NCBI GenBank assembly: GCA_019722365.1
Contig: JADFUC010000733.1
Coordinates: 121,349 to 185,348, forward strand
Origin: Lithospermum erythrorhizon
Lineage: Eukaryota; Streptophyta; Magnoliopsida; Boraginales; Boraginaceae
Reading direction: 5' to 3'
DNA length: 64,000 nt
Below are positions 39,855 to 51,659 of this stretch, piece by piece (position 1 is the first letter of the stretch; every line of letters begins with the position of its first letter). The notes beneath the pieces are model-generated. The model saw only the letters and a program-made list of their open reading frames with translations. It did not search any database and was not told the DNA's origin. The position numbers and the translations under genes were made by a program.

Positions 39855-40991
39855 CTCCAACTAATTAATCCATTATAATCAACCTTTAGTTCAAAAACCC
39901 AATTACCACTCACTACGTAACTCCAACTCAGTATTCACTTCCAATCAACATCAAAACATCTTACTTATACTCCAAAAACAACTATATTACATCCCATAAC
40001 ATCATAATACAATTTAAGAAAATTTATGGAAAAGTCAACCAAAGTCAACCCTCAAAAATCAACACATTCCAACCCCCAAATCAAACTATATAACAACTTC
40101 TAAATCCACCTAATCTAGGCCTAGATGATACTTTTAATACCATAATAATAAAGTCTTTAAACTCCAAACAACTCAAAAGTCAAACTTCCACAAATAGTCA
40201 ACTATAGCCTAAAATGACTAGATTTGAAGATTAAAAATCATACTTTTATTTAACAAGCATGAACAAGCATTACGTAAGCCTAGATTCCACAAGCATTTCA
40301 CCAAATTAAAAATCAAAAATCAAGCGGAAAGGGAAATGATGTTCGCACTTGTAGTTAAAAGATGAGATTTTTTTTGTTTTTGTGATAATGATGAAACGTG
40401 TGATAAGCGATGATTTAGATAACAAAGTGATATTAGAACGGTTTAAGGCCCTGCTTATGTTTGTTATATTCCATTTTTCGCTTATATCTTAATGAAAACC
40501 TAATCTAAATGTAAAATTTTCGTGACATAAAATACTACCATATAATACTAGTCTCGATATATCATTTTATTACGAAAGCATAACTAAAAAGTCAAACTAA
40601 CTCAAAAAATAAACTAACTAATTAATTCATTATAATCAACCTTAGTTCAAAAACCCAATTACCACTCACTTACAAAATCTAACTCATATAGTATTCTTCA
40701 ATCAACATCAAAACATCCCACTTATACTCCAAAATAACTATATTAAGATCCCATAGCATCATAATACAATTTAAGGAAATTTGGGAAAAAGTCAACCAAA
40801 GTCAACCCTCAAAATCAACACATTTCAACCCCAAAAATCAACCATAATAACTTCTAACCACCTAATCTAGGCATAGATGATACTTTAATACCATAATAAA
40901 GTCTTAAACTCCAAGTCAACTCAACAGTCAAACTAACAAAATAGTCAACTATAGCCTAAAAATGACGAGATTCAAGATTAAAATCATACCT
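39855..40991. repeat. Two diverged copies of a ~390-bp block
   Basis: 39855-40245 and about 40615-40991 share nearly the whole text, including CATTATAATCAACC, AATCAACATCAAAACATC, GTCAACCAAAGTCAACCCTC, CACCTAATCTAGGC and AGTCAACTATAGCCTAAAA. A companion block (ATCTTAATGAAAAC to TTATTACGAAAGCAT) follows each copy at about 40485 and 41035. The duplicated unit is therefore longer, with unequal spacers. Confidence 0.85.
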
Positions 40992-41140
40992 TCGATGAAT
41001 GCTATAGGACGGGGAACAAGATTATGAAGCTAGATATCTTAATGAAAACGTAATCCAAATGTAAATTTTTGTGACATAAAATACTACTTCATAATACTAG
41101 TCTCGTATATCGATTTTATTACGAAAGCATTTAAACTATT

Positions 41141-41559
41141 ACCGGTCCTACCCACCAACCAATATATATAATAGAATTTAATCAAGAAAGGTGAATTAAG
41201 TTATTCTTAATCTACTCCACCTAATAAAAAATTTCACTCAAATTTGCTCAACCTTTACTCACCCTGCTCTTCCAATCTACTTATCCAATATTTTAACATC
41301 TCATCACGCCTTCCATCTCGCACTGCATTTAAGTTATATCACCTACTTCTAAATAATTTTTTTATTTATAATAAGCACATGTTAACACATATTATAGCAC
41401 AAATTTAAGAACTAACTCCATTTCTAAAAGATGATATCGCTTCCTCGACATCTTCTCTCGCTCCTAATTTAGCTTCCTCTCTCCACTCGTTGGTTTCACA
41501 CAACACCTTTACTAAAGCCACAACTTTATTTCGCAAGACTTTTTCCTTTCAATCAAGAA
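41141..41559. other. Gypsy 3' untranslated stretch; no gene seen
   Basis: Between the pol fragment and the probable LTR. AT- and CT-rich with no frame. It contains TCTCGCTCCTAATTTAGC-type text. Confidence 0.35.
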
Positions 41560-42340
41560 TTTTCAACGTTTCTCTCTTCACGTAAGGTCCCTCCAAGCCA
41601 ATTGGTCATGTAATTCGTGATACGGGATTCACTCGAGATTTACTTCCCTCAAACATGACACACGGAAGACATTATGAATTCTCTCCAGCTTCTGGAGGCA
41701 CGCTAAATGAGAAGCCACCGGACCAACTCTATCCAAAATCTCATACGGACCGATATATCGTGGACTCAAATCTCCCCTCTTCCGAATCTCAACACACCCT
41801 TCCAAGGAGATATCCTCAAGAACACTTTATCACCAATTTCAAACATTAAATCTACTCGGCGACGATCTGCATACATCTTTTGTCTATCTTGTGCCACTTT
41901 CAAATGTTGTTGTATCAATTTTATTCTTTCCACCGACCTTTCCACCAACTCCGAACCGTATACTTTTCTATCTCCTACTTCATTCCAACAAAACTGAGTC
42001 CTACATTTCCCCGCCGCATAATGCCTCAAACGTGCCATCTCAATAATGCTGAAGCTATTATTATATGCAAACTCCATCTTAGGCAACTTATCATCCCAAT
42101 TTCCGGAAAAGTTCAACACACAAGCCCACAACATGTCCTTCATTGTTTGAATTGCTCTTTCTCGATCGCTTCTATCCGATCGCTGGACAAACGATTTACT
42201 CAAATTGACCCTCGACCCCATCGCTTCTTGAAATCCTTTCCAAAATCTGAGGTGAAATCTAGCATCTCGATCTTATACAACGGATACCGCACTCCATGCA
42301 CGCGTAACTGATCAACATACAACTTGCCAATCGGCCGTGA
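41560..42340 (-). pseudogene. Ty3-gypsy pol C-terminus (integrase / post-integrase) fragment
   Basis: The longest open stretch (41766-42221, 151 codons) reads RAIQTMKDMLWACVLNFSGN, WDDKLPKMEFAYNNS, KCRTQFCWNEVGDRK, RIKLIQQHLKVAQDRQKMYA and then a GDKVFLRISPWKGV-like segment. This is the end of a gypsy integrase of the chromovirus type. Below it another frame gives YIGPYEILDRVGPVA and LERIHNVFRVS, the conserved C-terminal motif that precedes a chromodomain. Upstream (to 42340) a HGVRYPLYK-like remnant continues the core. Frameshifts make it a pseudogene. Confidence 0.88.
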
Positions 42341-42479
42341 TCATGAACAGTCGCATTTAATTGGTAAAGAATGGTTTTTTAAATAGGTGTTTTTCGTCAA
42401 CCATCGATTGGCACTGATATACAAAGTTGACGACGACTCCAAACTCTCGAGGGGCGCATTTAATCGAAAGTGGTCGCTA

Positions 42480-43045
42480 CAATATTAATACAATAGTCGG
42501 TTAATATATTACTATCATTATTCCGCCCCTAAGAGGTCACACACAAATAGTAAACCAAATATAATAAATAGTATTACAAACTTTCCGCAGATAAAAGCTA
42601 AACACGGCCGAAGCTATCATGACGAAAAATTGAACTCGACATATGGATAGTGATGGCGCGTTGAACGGATTTAGATGGGAATGTTCTAAACATCTCATTT
42701 GATAGAGATGGTTCTAGAACATTTTGTTTGGATGAGTGACGGGATTTTGAGGAGTTGTTTTTTATCGAACTCTCCTCAAACTTTGTCTATGTATTAATTA
42801 ATGCTCATTTTTATTTGCAAGAAATAAAAAATTTCCTTTCTCCCTCCTCTCTATTTTTGGCCGATCCCCCTCCCTTGTGGAAGAGAATTGTTTCTCTTTC
42901 ATCTTTTATTTCTAGTTTAGCTTTAATTGTTCTAGTAAAAGCGTACGGAAAGGTTCGGGCACTTGCGTGCCATGAACTATCTCGAGATACTTATTCGTGG
43001 CATCAGGAGCAATTCAATTTCAACAGCCTAACGTAATAATAATCA
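42480..43045 (+). mobile_element. Truncated Copia LTR fragment (plus strand)
   Basis: It shares with the E2 LTR the blocks CCTAAGAGGTCACACACA, GTTCTAAA, CTCCCTCCTCTCTATTTTTGG (with CCGA following) and a final GCCTAACGTA. It lacks the U3 start and the terminal GATAGAAACA. It abuts the gypsy fragment on one side and a minus-strand Copia leader on the other. Confidence 0.6.
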
Positions 43046-43059
43046 CCAAAAAGGTACAC

Positions 43060-44375
43060 TCAGTCGAGTCTAATGATTTTTATTGTTTTGCACAATCCAT
43101 AACATTATAATATAATATTATATCATAAAGTCCATCTCATCCATCAAATATATCATATTATATCCTCGCATTTATAAATAATCAATATTACATTTGGACA
43201 TACATACATTTGACGTTAAAAGTGTGAGTCACACACATCGTATGAAGAATAATCATCAAATCTAAATAGACTATTTAATTTTATCTAAGTGTAAAGTCAA
43301 TAGCAATCTAATTTAGTGTTCAGTTTATCTAATATGGAAATATAGTTAGAATTTTAAAAATACTGCTTTGGTAATTTATGATGATTAATCTTAAATTATG
43401 TCATAATTCGAAACTCCCCACTATCCAATAATCTTGGTCTCAATTTAATTAAATCAAATTGAATCCTATGATTAGACCTAATCAAGATTAGAATTTTAAT
43501 CGAATTTGGTGTCTATTAGTTTTAATTTATTCTAAGAAATAATTAATATTTAATCTAATCTAATTAGAACTAATTTCAATGTGATAATATAATTGATTTA
43601 AAATAATTCTCATCATGACATTAAATTAATTCAATTCAATTGATGTCCAATAAATCAATTCTACTTAAAAGTCCATCGTTAATTGTGTTTTGACCAAATC
43701 AAACTCAATCGACCCATTTTAATTAATCGATGGACCAAATCAAGAAATTTCAAACTGCTGCTGCCCAAAATGTGGTCTGTCCCACTAACGTAAATCACAC
43801 TGACCAGAACTCGGGCGTCTCCGGCTCCAAACGCCCAACATGACTCGACGCCCAAACCGCACGCTAATCCAACACCCTCGCCACGTCATGCTAACGCTAC
43901 TTCCGACGCGGCATTGGCGCGGATATGACATGACGCTACCGGTACGGCATTTACACGCCGGACATGACTCGTAGACAAGTGCATGCCACGTATGAAGACA
44001 CGTGTCATCCACGTGCAAGCCAATCCGGACCGAGTCGAGTCGGGTTAGCCAACTGGTTTCACCCGAGCCAACCGGTCCGTCAACTCAATGACGCCATCAT
44101 GATGTCACCCCTGTGGCTGATTGCCATCACACGCAATTTAGGGCTAACGGGCAAATAAGGCTCCCTTTATTTTTCTCGTTGATACTTATCTAACACAAAA
44201 TCGATGGTTTTTACTCCTTCCAATTAATAAACCTATATAAAAAATTAATTTGTTTACAATATAATTCATTAATAAGAATTAGAAAATACTATAAAAACAC
44301 AAATTAAACATGCAAAATAAATTCTATAATTCAACAAAAACATTTTCATGCATTGTTTACATAATTGTAATGAAT
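43060..44375 (-). mobile_element. Copia leader region downstream of the 44398-45245 LTR
   Basis: Untranslated AT-rich leader with a GC-rich block at 43790-44150 (ACGCC/CGACGC words). The text around 44205-44370 (AATTAATAAAC, AAATTAAACATG, TTGTTTACATAATTG) also occurs next to the LTRs at 46767, 55141 and 63524. No gag frame is seen, so only the 5' end of the element is present. Confidence 0.55.
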
Positions 44376-44390
44376 CTCGGCTGCATACCA
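44376..44390 (-). other. Primer-binding site (tRNA-Met type)
   Basis: The minus strand reads TGGTATGCAGCCGAG, close to the plant Copia consensus TGGTATCAGAGC. It lies a few bases beyond the LTR end, which fixes this LTR as a 5' LTR on the minus strand. Confidence 0.65.
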
Positions 44391-44397
44391 TCAGAGG

Positions 44398-45245
44398 TGT
44401 TTAATATGTATAATCATGTTCTAAACTTAATGGATAATGTAAATTCCTGCACACTACTTGATCGACAATTACAATAAACATACGAACTACAAGTGTGTGT
44501 ACCTTTTTCTCGAGGTCATCAAGAGGCAATGGAAAATAGCTGGATCACAATGCTCAAAATGAGTATCTCCAAGATAGTCTACACCAACAAATTGTCGAAC
44601 ACTTCCGCACGCTGTAATTGGTAATTTGATTAAAGCATAACTTGAATACGTAAGCTTAAAAGAAAAAAATAATTCTTTTCAAAGGAGTGGGTTCACTAAA
44701 GTGGGAGAATATTTGATATCTTAAGCCAAATATTATGAGCATTAATATTAGTTAATTTGTGTAGGTTTAAACTACTTAAATAGGCAACACACTTAAGAGT
44801 TTTAAGAGATAAAATCTCCCAAATCCTCTACCCACTCCACTTCCCCAACCGACTTGGAATAAAATTGGATTCGATTTTCTACTACAAATGTTTCCTATGT
44901 TTCACTCTTAGACTCATGGTTTATATAATATAATATTTTGTTATAATCTCGGTCATCAAGCCATACAAGGGACTCCTCTCATGACGGATTGATAAGAGCA
45001 ATATATTAAACAATATCAAATCAATTATCAGATAATATATAGGATTACGAGAGTTTAATTCTAAGAGCCCATCAGAATCCCCTTGTCACAATACTCTGAT
45101 AAAATCTTAAATGTCAATCCTCTAACAATCTATACATATTGAACTTACATATATATATATTATATAATTTGAATGATTAAATCGATTATACAATCAAAAT
45201 ATTCAACGAACATTTTATGAAGATCGATTATCTCATAATTCCAAC
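44398..45245 (-). mobile_element. Copia 5' LTR (first of the minus-strand set)
   Basis: Plus-strand boundaries are TGTTTAATATG (left) and AATTCCAACA (right), so the minus strand begins TGTTGGAATTATGAG. It shares CTCCCAAATCCTC, CCCCAACCGACTTG, ATGTTTCACTCTTAGACT and ATTATCAGATAATATA-type blocks with the LTRs at 46767, 55141 and 63524. The right flank has no polypurine tract, as expected for a 5' LTR bordering its insertion site. Confidence 0.7.
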
Positions 45246-45949
45246 ATGTATTCATATTCAAATTTGGTCTGCGTATAGTGAAACACTATGAAAATTTTGA
45301 GAGGAGACACATTAAGCCTAGGGTAAACTGATTAGCTAACCAGTATAAATTTTTTACCATGTCCTTTCTTTATGCACTCTTTGCTCATTTGAGTGAGCTT
45401 ATAGTTAATTGGTTAATCTTCTGTAACTATATTGGGACAACACCATAGGAGGATGTATCAATAAAATTGTTTAATTGAAAAATATTGATGAACCGGAATA
45501 ATTTGATCAACTTTGGAGAGTGAAGATAAAATATGGATTAAGCATACTATATAGCAAAACCGGAGGTTTACGTATATGTTTTCTATCATATTAAGATATA
45601 TTTTTAATTATTTCATATTAGGAAACGCGACCTAATATTCATTCATTTTTAAAAAAGAAGCCCTATAATAAATTATTAGTTGGCAAATACGGAAGGCAAA
45701 ACATTGATATTATCAATATTTTTTATTATAATAAATATTTAAAATTATATCAAATGCAAATTAGCAAATATTTTAAAGTAATTGTATTTCAAGGAAGCCT
45801 AATAATATATTTTCATTCATCATTAAATGATGAAATTAATCTCTAATTATCTTAAAGTAAGAAGTTATAGATTAACAGAGTAGTGTAGAAGACCGAATAC
45901 TCAAACTCCAACACTTTCCCTTTCCCTCAACTACTCGCCACCTTCTATA
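45246..45949. other. Spacer before the tandem array; local 64-bp duplication
   Basis: No gene was found. CAAACTCCAACACTTTCCCTTT at 45902 is repeated at 45966 (CAAACTCCAACACTTGCC) with the following CTCAACTACT. This small duplication straddles the left edge of the 8.4-kb array. Confidence 0.5.
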
Positions 45950-46749
45950 AGTAAACGAGTCCTACCAAACTCCAACACTTGCCTTTTCCTCAACTACTTG
46001 AATACCAAGCAATATCTTTTCAAGATCTTTGATAGATACCAAATCTTCTACACACGGAATCATCAAGGCCCATTAGAAAGTGACACATCCGAACCCTACA
46101 TAGTTTTAACACTTGATCGGCAATCCTTTACGGGCAACATGCTTCTCCATCCAATACCAAAACTAGTCATAGAAAAACTTCATCCAATCATGCACTAACA
46201 GATATATTATTCTAATTAATTATTTTAGACCTGTATATAAGAATTTGAGATCGATTTATAATAAGACCTTGGTTTCTATGTTAAAATTATTGTAATCTTA
46301 ATTGACATGTTTGACCAAGTCAATTTAGTTTGACCAAGTCAACTCACATTTATAAGAATTTAAGATCGATTTATAAGATTTTGAGATCGATTTATAATAA
46401 GAACTCGTTTGACCGAGTCAACTCAGTTGACCATTGACTTGTGACGTCACTGCTGACACGATTCAGTACATAATCGATAGATTTTACTCGTTTCAATTAA
46501 TAAACTAACATAAAAAATAATTCCAAAAATTCCAAAAAAAATTCTCAAAAATCAGAAATATTATTTGAAAATTTTTCACTTTGATAAATTTTGAAAATAA
46601 TTAACGATTAATCAAAATTATTTTATTACCATAGTTCATCAAATAGAATTAAAACACCATTAAATATAAATTAAACATGTAAAAGAGAGTCCATAATCAA
46701 AGAAAACAGTATTTTTTACAAATTGTTTACATAATTGAAATCATAAAAT

Positions 46750-46762
46750 CCTACCGATACCA
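46750..46762 (-). other. Primer-binding site next to unit 1 LTR
   Basis: Minus-strand TGGTATCGGTAGG sits four bases from the LTR end, matching the Copia primer site in its first seven bases. The equivalent in unit 2 (about 55128-55139, CTACGATGCC on the plus strand) is more degraded. Confidence 0.55.
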
Positions 46763-46766
46763 CCGC

Positions 46767-47566
46767 TGTTTCTAACGTATCTAAATATTTCTAAACTTAT
46801 CTGATAATCCTGATTACTTGATCAGACAAAAAACAATAAAACTTATGAACTACAAGAGCGCATCTTATCTCTTGAAAAATATGATAATGAAACCATTTGC
46901 TCACAATAATTAAATGTAGTATCTCCAAGATAACACTCAGTAAATTGTCCTAACTCTTCCGCATATTAATATACTAGAACGATTAAAGCGAAACTAGGAA
47001 TAAAATATGGAAGAGAAACGGTTCTCTCCAAGAGGGAGGGGTCTTGGCCGAATTGGGAGATCAGAGAAGTGGAGAATTTTACTTTAAGCAAAAAATCATG
47101 AGCATCGAATTATGAGGGAAGCAGAGTAACTATTTATAGACCAACACTTTGGGAGATTCAAGGAGCAAAAAACTCCTCAATCCCTCATCCTCTCTACCGC
47201 CCCAACCGACTTAAGCAAGTCTCGTAAATCGATTTTTCGCCTATCATTTCTTTTTATGTTTCACTCTTAGACTAGTAAGTTCATACATTCATTACGTAGT
47301 TCGCCATCGCGGTGTGACCTCTGTAATCAGGTTTCTAAGAATAGTAATATATTAAATAATATTAACCGACTATTACTTTAATATATAGATTACGAGCGGA
47401 CCCTAGTAAGCCATCGTAACCCCTAATGTCAATTCCGGTAAATCATAAATACTAATTGTCTAACAATTAATATATATTGAACTTATATACATTTGAATGA
47501 TTAAATCGGTTGTACAATCAAATTGTTCAACCGATATTTTATGAGATCGATGTCATAGTTCCAAAT
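46767..47566 (-). mobile_element. Copia 5' LTR of array unit 1
   Basis: About 800 bp. The plus-strand left edge is TGTTTCTAACG and the right edge CATAGTTCCAA. It carries CTCTCTACCGCCCCAACCG, TATGTTTCACTCTTAGACT, GTGTGACCTCT and the U3 start AATCGGTTGTACAATCAAA. No polypurine tract lies on its right side. Confidence 0.75.
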
Positions 47567-47886
47567 AACTAACCTATATTAAGTTAAGTAAATTTGATTA
47601 TAATATATAATACTCTCTAAACATATATATAGGAATATATTTATTACACCTTTCATATCAAATGTCAAAGGAAAATAATCTGTCAAAATTATTTCTTTTA
47701 TTAATATTAAAAACAAATATAGGGAATATATTTATTACACCTTTTCTCATGAAATGTCAAAGGAAAATAACTGTCATAATAATAATCATAATAATTTCTT
47801 TTATTAATATTTTAATATAATACATTTTAAAAAAAACCGCAATCGAAAATATACCGACCAATAATATCCACAATATTCTTTGTCCC

Positions 47887-47949
47887 TATATAAGTCTATC
47901 AAACAAAATGAAACGCACTAAATATACTATACCTTTATCGTATCTTTGA
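47887..47949 (+). promoter_or_regulatory. TATA box and 13-codon uORF of the peptide gene (unit 1)
   Basis: TATATAAG at 47887-47894 lies about 60 bases before the start codon. A short upstream ORF (ATG 47908, TGA 47947-47949, peptide MKRTKYTIPLSYL) ends one base before the ATG at 47951. The same uORF is present unchanged in unit 2. Confidence 0.5.
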
Positions 47950-47950
47950 A

Positions 47951-48829
47951 ATGGCCAAGTCAACATTCTTGATCGTGATTTTTTTAGTAAATTAAAGTCA
48001 TATCATCCGTATGAAATATGTTTTCCGCTATTTCTTATATGTTAGATTTATATTAATGAAAAAATCATGCAATTTCTTGTACTCCGTAATATAGTTAGTA
48101 TCCCATTGTTTTTCTTTTTAGAATTTGGTTATACATGTAGATAGAAATCATAGCTGTCTTGCTTAAGACTAATAATATACTGCATGGTATATTGGATTTT
48201 TTGGTCAAATTTAATAAATTTGATTAATTAATTAGAAAATTGATTTGTCAAAAATTATTTATCAGTATTCATAAAATCAATTAACAATTATATACAACAG
48301 TATTTGAACTTGTTATTATATGAAATTAGAAATAATTTTAGGATTTGATAATGAAAAAAATAAATTTTAGATATTTTTTGGTTTATTATTAACCAGAAAT
48401 CTCACTGCTACTGAGTGGATTTAGACACAGAACTATCCAAATAGAATTATAAATACTATCATAAGACAAAATTAAACACAAATTGAAATTTGAATATTGT
48501 TTTCGTTATATGAGTGTGTTTTGAAAGTATAATCTATCAACTAAATTCAATTTGTTTTCTTTTTGTTGCCAGACAAGGCAAAACACGTTGGAGGGTTAAA
48601 CATTGTGAAGCTCTACATTGGTGAAAACAAATGTAACCCCCTTATTAACATGGGCTCAATCACATGCCTACATATGTGTGCCGACCAATCCGATTACAAT
48701 ATTGATGATGCTAAATGCGTGGTTAAGGGGACGTCGTCCATATTGTCAATGTATATACCAATGTTAAAGTTACCACTCTTGAATAATAAGACCCTGAAGA
48801 GTATCATAATCTTTATACATGGAAAATGA
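47951..48829 (+). pseudogene. Cysteine-rich secreted peptide gene, broken copy (unit 1)
   Basis: It is homologous to the intact gene at 56315-57158. Exon 1 starts MAKSTFLIVIFLV and then hits a stop (AAT TAA) because of an indel just before the expected splice site. Exon 2 starts after CCAG at 48573 and keeps CNP, CLHMC and AKCV. An indel pair replaces the region of the first cysteine (LNIVKL instead of VKHCEL). A later one-base insertion shifts the frame before the last cysteine. Four of six cysteines remain, so it is probably non-functional unless these are consensus errors. Confidence 0.7.
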
Positions 48830-48839
48830 TTACATTTTA

Positions 48840-51090
48840 ATTATTATTTAGACAATTTAATGGGTTAATGGTTTTTTATATCACTCTTATTTTAAAAAAA
48901 GCCACCTAGATCATTATGTTTAAAGACCGTCATATTTTAATCACTTTGTTTAAAAATATTTGCCGATTACATCCGTCCAATATTATCATCGGTTTATGTC
49001 ACATGAGATCTATTATTTTTACTCCATGATATTGAGTGCTTAGGTCACACATTCATCTTTACTTATAATTAAATTGTGGGGACAATTTTAAAATATGAAA
49101 AGTAATGAGTATGTTTTATATAAAAATAAAATGTCACAATTTTCGACTCGACAACCCAGCCCCTTCCAGCAACATAACTAGGCCATAAACGGATCCGAAC
49201 GATTCGAATTATCTTACTGAGTTGACTCAGATACTGTCCGAACCTATAGTTAAAAGAGTCAATTTTGTAAACAAATTTCTAAGTTGGAGTTCACATTACT
49301 TTTTTAGCGTTATTATTTGATTCGATTACATGATTACAAATGGTTTGCAAATAGTTCGATTCCACGTACTTTTTTAAGAATAAATGGTAGGTAAATGGTG
49401 GAGAAATAAATGAAGTGAAACACATTATCTAGCCTTGTAAAACTATTGCTTGATTCGGTATAGTCAAAAGTGAACATTGAATATAAGGTTCAATTTCATG
49501 TTTAACTCGAAGGCTTAGAAATGTCATGCATTATTCGGTAGAAATAATCTTAGATCAAATAAATGACTTCTTCTTTGACTATTCTAGTCACCATTTCTTC
49601 TCGCATCACCCCATTTCCTTACTTTCTCATTTCGACTCGACTCGTAACCAAACAATCTCGTCATGAAATCCAACCAAATGAATCCCGTCATGAAAATCAA
49701 CCAAATGAATCCGCGCTCTTGTTTCATGATAATCGAATTCAACAAAGAGTAAAGGTGACTTTGAAAATTTCGAGGTAATCTAGTTAAAAGATAGTATTAC
49801 TTTAGCTTTATGATTAGCGATATTTTTATAGTTTTAGGATGATTTTGGGTACTTTATTACTCATAATTTGAATGTTTTAGTTGTTTAATTAGCAGATATT
49901 ATATGTTATATGTGATTCACGTGTTTTATTATTATTTGGTAAGATAATAATTTAGACAGGAAATGGCTAAAACAAGAATTTGTGGGCCGAGTCGTGTAAT
50001 TTTCGGAAGAGTTGACAAAAGTCGTCGAGAATCGAGAAAGAAAGAGACGATTTATCTGGCGCAATGGAAGAGAATAAAAAGATCGAAGTTAAGCACAATT
50101 ATTATATAAATCTCGCAGCAAGAGCAACTCGGCTTGGCAGTATTATTTTCATGCGAGCAAGGTAATCGTTATTTTGTTTCATACAGCAAGAAATCCAAGC
50201 AGCGGATTTTACTGTTTTTGGATCGATTAGATTAAAAACCGATTGATAATATTATTAAAACTCTGAATTAATTTATACTTTCAATAGTATTATTTATGAA
50301 TTATTTCGGTATGATAGTAGCTAAATTTATTATTCTTAAGGGGACTTTGATGTAGCCTTGTGATTGTAATTTTTCTATCGGATTTGAAGTTATTATAAAT
50401 GCACTAGTATTGTCATTGAACTTAATTTGATTTGATTGTTTTAGAATTGCGGCCAATTCTTTTAAATGAGAATCACGAGTATATGTAACCCACCGGTCCG
50501 AAAGGAAGGCATCATAGGTTACTTGATTAATTTAATTGGTAAGGTTGTTATCTACTGAAGTGTCTGACGCATGAATTGGATACAATAATTTCCCTTGACA
50601 CGGGTTTTTAGCTAATTAATTTCACTTAGTGACATAGGAGATTAATTAAACTAAAGGGATTTTCGGTGAACCAGCGAACCGAGCATTCTCGAACTAGAAA
50701 TTGGACCTAGTGTTGGTAAAATCTACTATTTGGGTAGAGAATACTTGTTAAGTGAGATTGATACCCACAGTAATATTTATTCATAAGTTTATCCCTTCTA
50801 ATTGCACTGTTAGTTTAAGTTTAACTAGTTTAGTACAATCAATTCTAATACTTAGTTTCATCTACAATTACAAGTAATTTAAGTAAACAAGTTCTCGATT
50901 GAATTCATTCTTACTTGAGCATTGTACTACTACCATTCGTACTCTTTGAGGAATATAATTTGTTCCGTCGACACACAATTAAGTTCATTTTGTTATTGTG
51001 TTGAATGTGAGTTTGAGGAACAAATTGAAAGTTGAAGGGGTTCGAGGACACATTGAAATCCTTCTTTGGAAGAAATCTTGTTTTAAATTG
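48840..51090. other. Unassigned DNA in array unit 1
   Basis: No coding frame is conserved with unit 2. 49960-50160 (GTTGACAAAAGTCGTCGAGA, GAAAGAGACGATTTATCTGG, TATATAAATCTCGCAGCA) looks like a promoter and leader with a TATA-type element at about 50105. The following AT-rich 700 bp resembles an intron. This may be a captured or duplicated host-gene 5' region. Confidence 0.3.
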
Positions 51091-51094
51091 AGGT

Positions 51095-51360
51095 AAATCC
51101 CGACGCTAACCTTCGAAGCGGGATGGCGTCGAGGGTTAGAAATGAGGCGACAATCGAGCCAGCGAAAAGTAAAGACCATAAACTTGGCGTCGGGAATGGC
51201 ATCGGTGTAGCGTCGGGTACAAATTAAACTTTTTAGATTTGAAAAATAATTATAAAATAAAAATAGCTAGCGTCGGGTTAAATTCAGCAGTATCATTTAT
51301 GTGGTAAAAGTAATAATAAGACAAAATTTTAAAATATAATAGTTAGCGTCGGTCTTGACG
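51095..51360. repeat. GCGTCGG-motif cluster, CACTA-like subterminal repeats (unit 1)
   Basis: CCCGACGCTAACC, GGATGGCGTCGAGGGTTAG, TTGGCGTCGGGAATGG, GTAGCGTCGGGTAC, CTAGCGTCGGGTTAAA and TTAGCGTCGGTCTTG occur within 270 bp in both orientations. Unit 2 has the equivalent at 59465-59715. Dense repeats of one short motif suggest a CACTA terminus, but terminal CACTA bases were not located. Confidence 0.45.
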
Positions 51361-51659
51361 GACATTTTAAATTATGTAACCGTTTAAAATTAAATATAAT
51401 ATTTAATGCTCGAGCACCACCCGACTCCAGCAGCGCCATACATCAGTGTATATTCAGTACCTAGCCCCAGACGAGCAGGTTTTAATGCTGACTCCCCATG
51501 AAATCCTCTTCCCATATATCCCATATAGCGTTAAACTTCCCCCACGCCGCCCTCTTCCAGTTCTCTCATTTCCATTAAAGTTAGTTTTTTTGCTTTTTTG
51601 TTTTCGAGATTATTGTTAGCTTTTTTGTTTTGAATGTATTGTTTGCATTTCTAAAGTTA

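Larger units (their letters stand above)
38440..41140 (-). mobile_element. Probable gypsy LTR remnant (minus strand) with internal duplication
   Basis: AC-rich on the plus strand, with repeated GTCAACCAAAGTCAACCCTC and AATCAACACATT-CAACCCC phrases. These are common in long chromovirus LTRs read backwards. It lies downstream (minus strand) of the gypsy integrase fragment at 41560-42340, where the 3' LTR would be. Exact LTR ends could not be fixed. Confidence 0.4.

Noticed and set aside
41880..42311. 143-codon plus-strand frame
   Set aside because: It is antisense to the gypsy integrase fragment on the minus strand.
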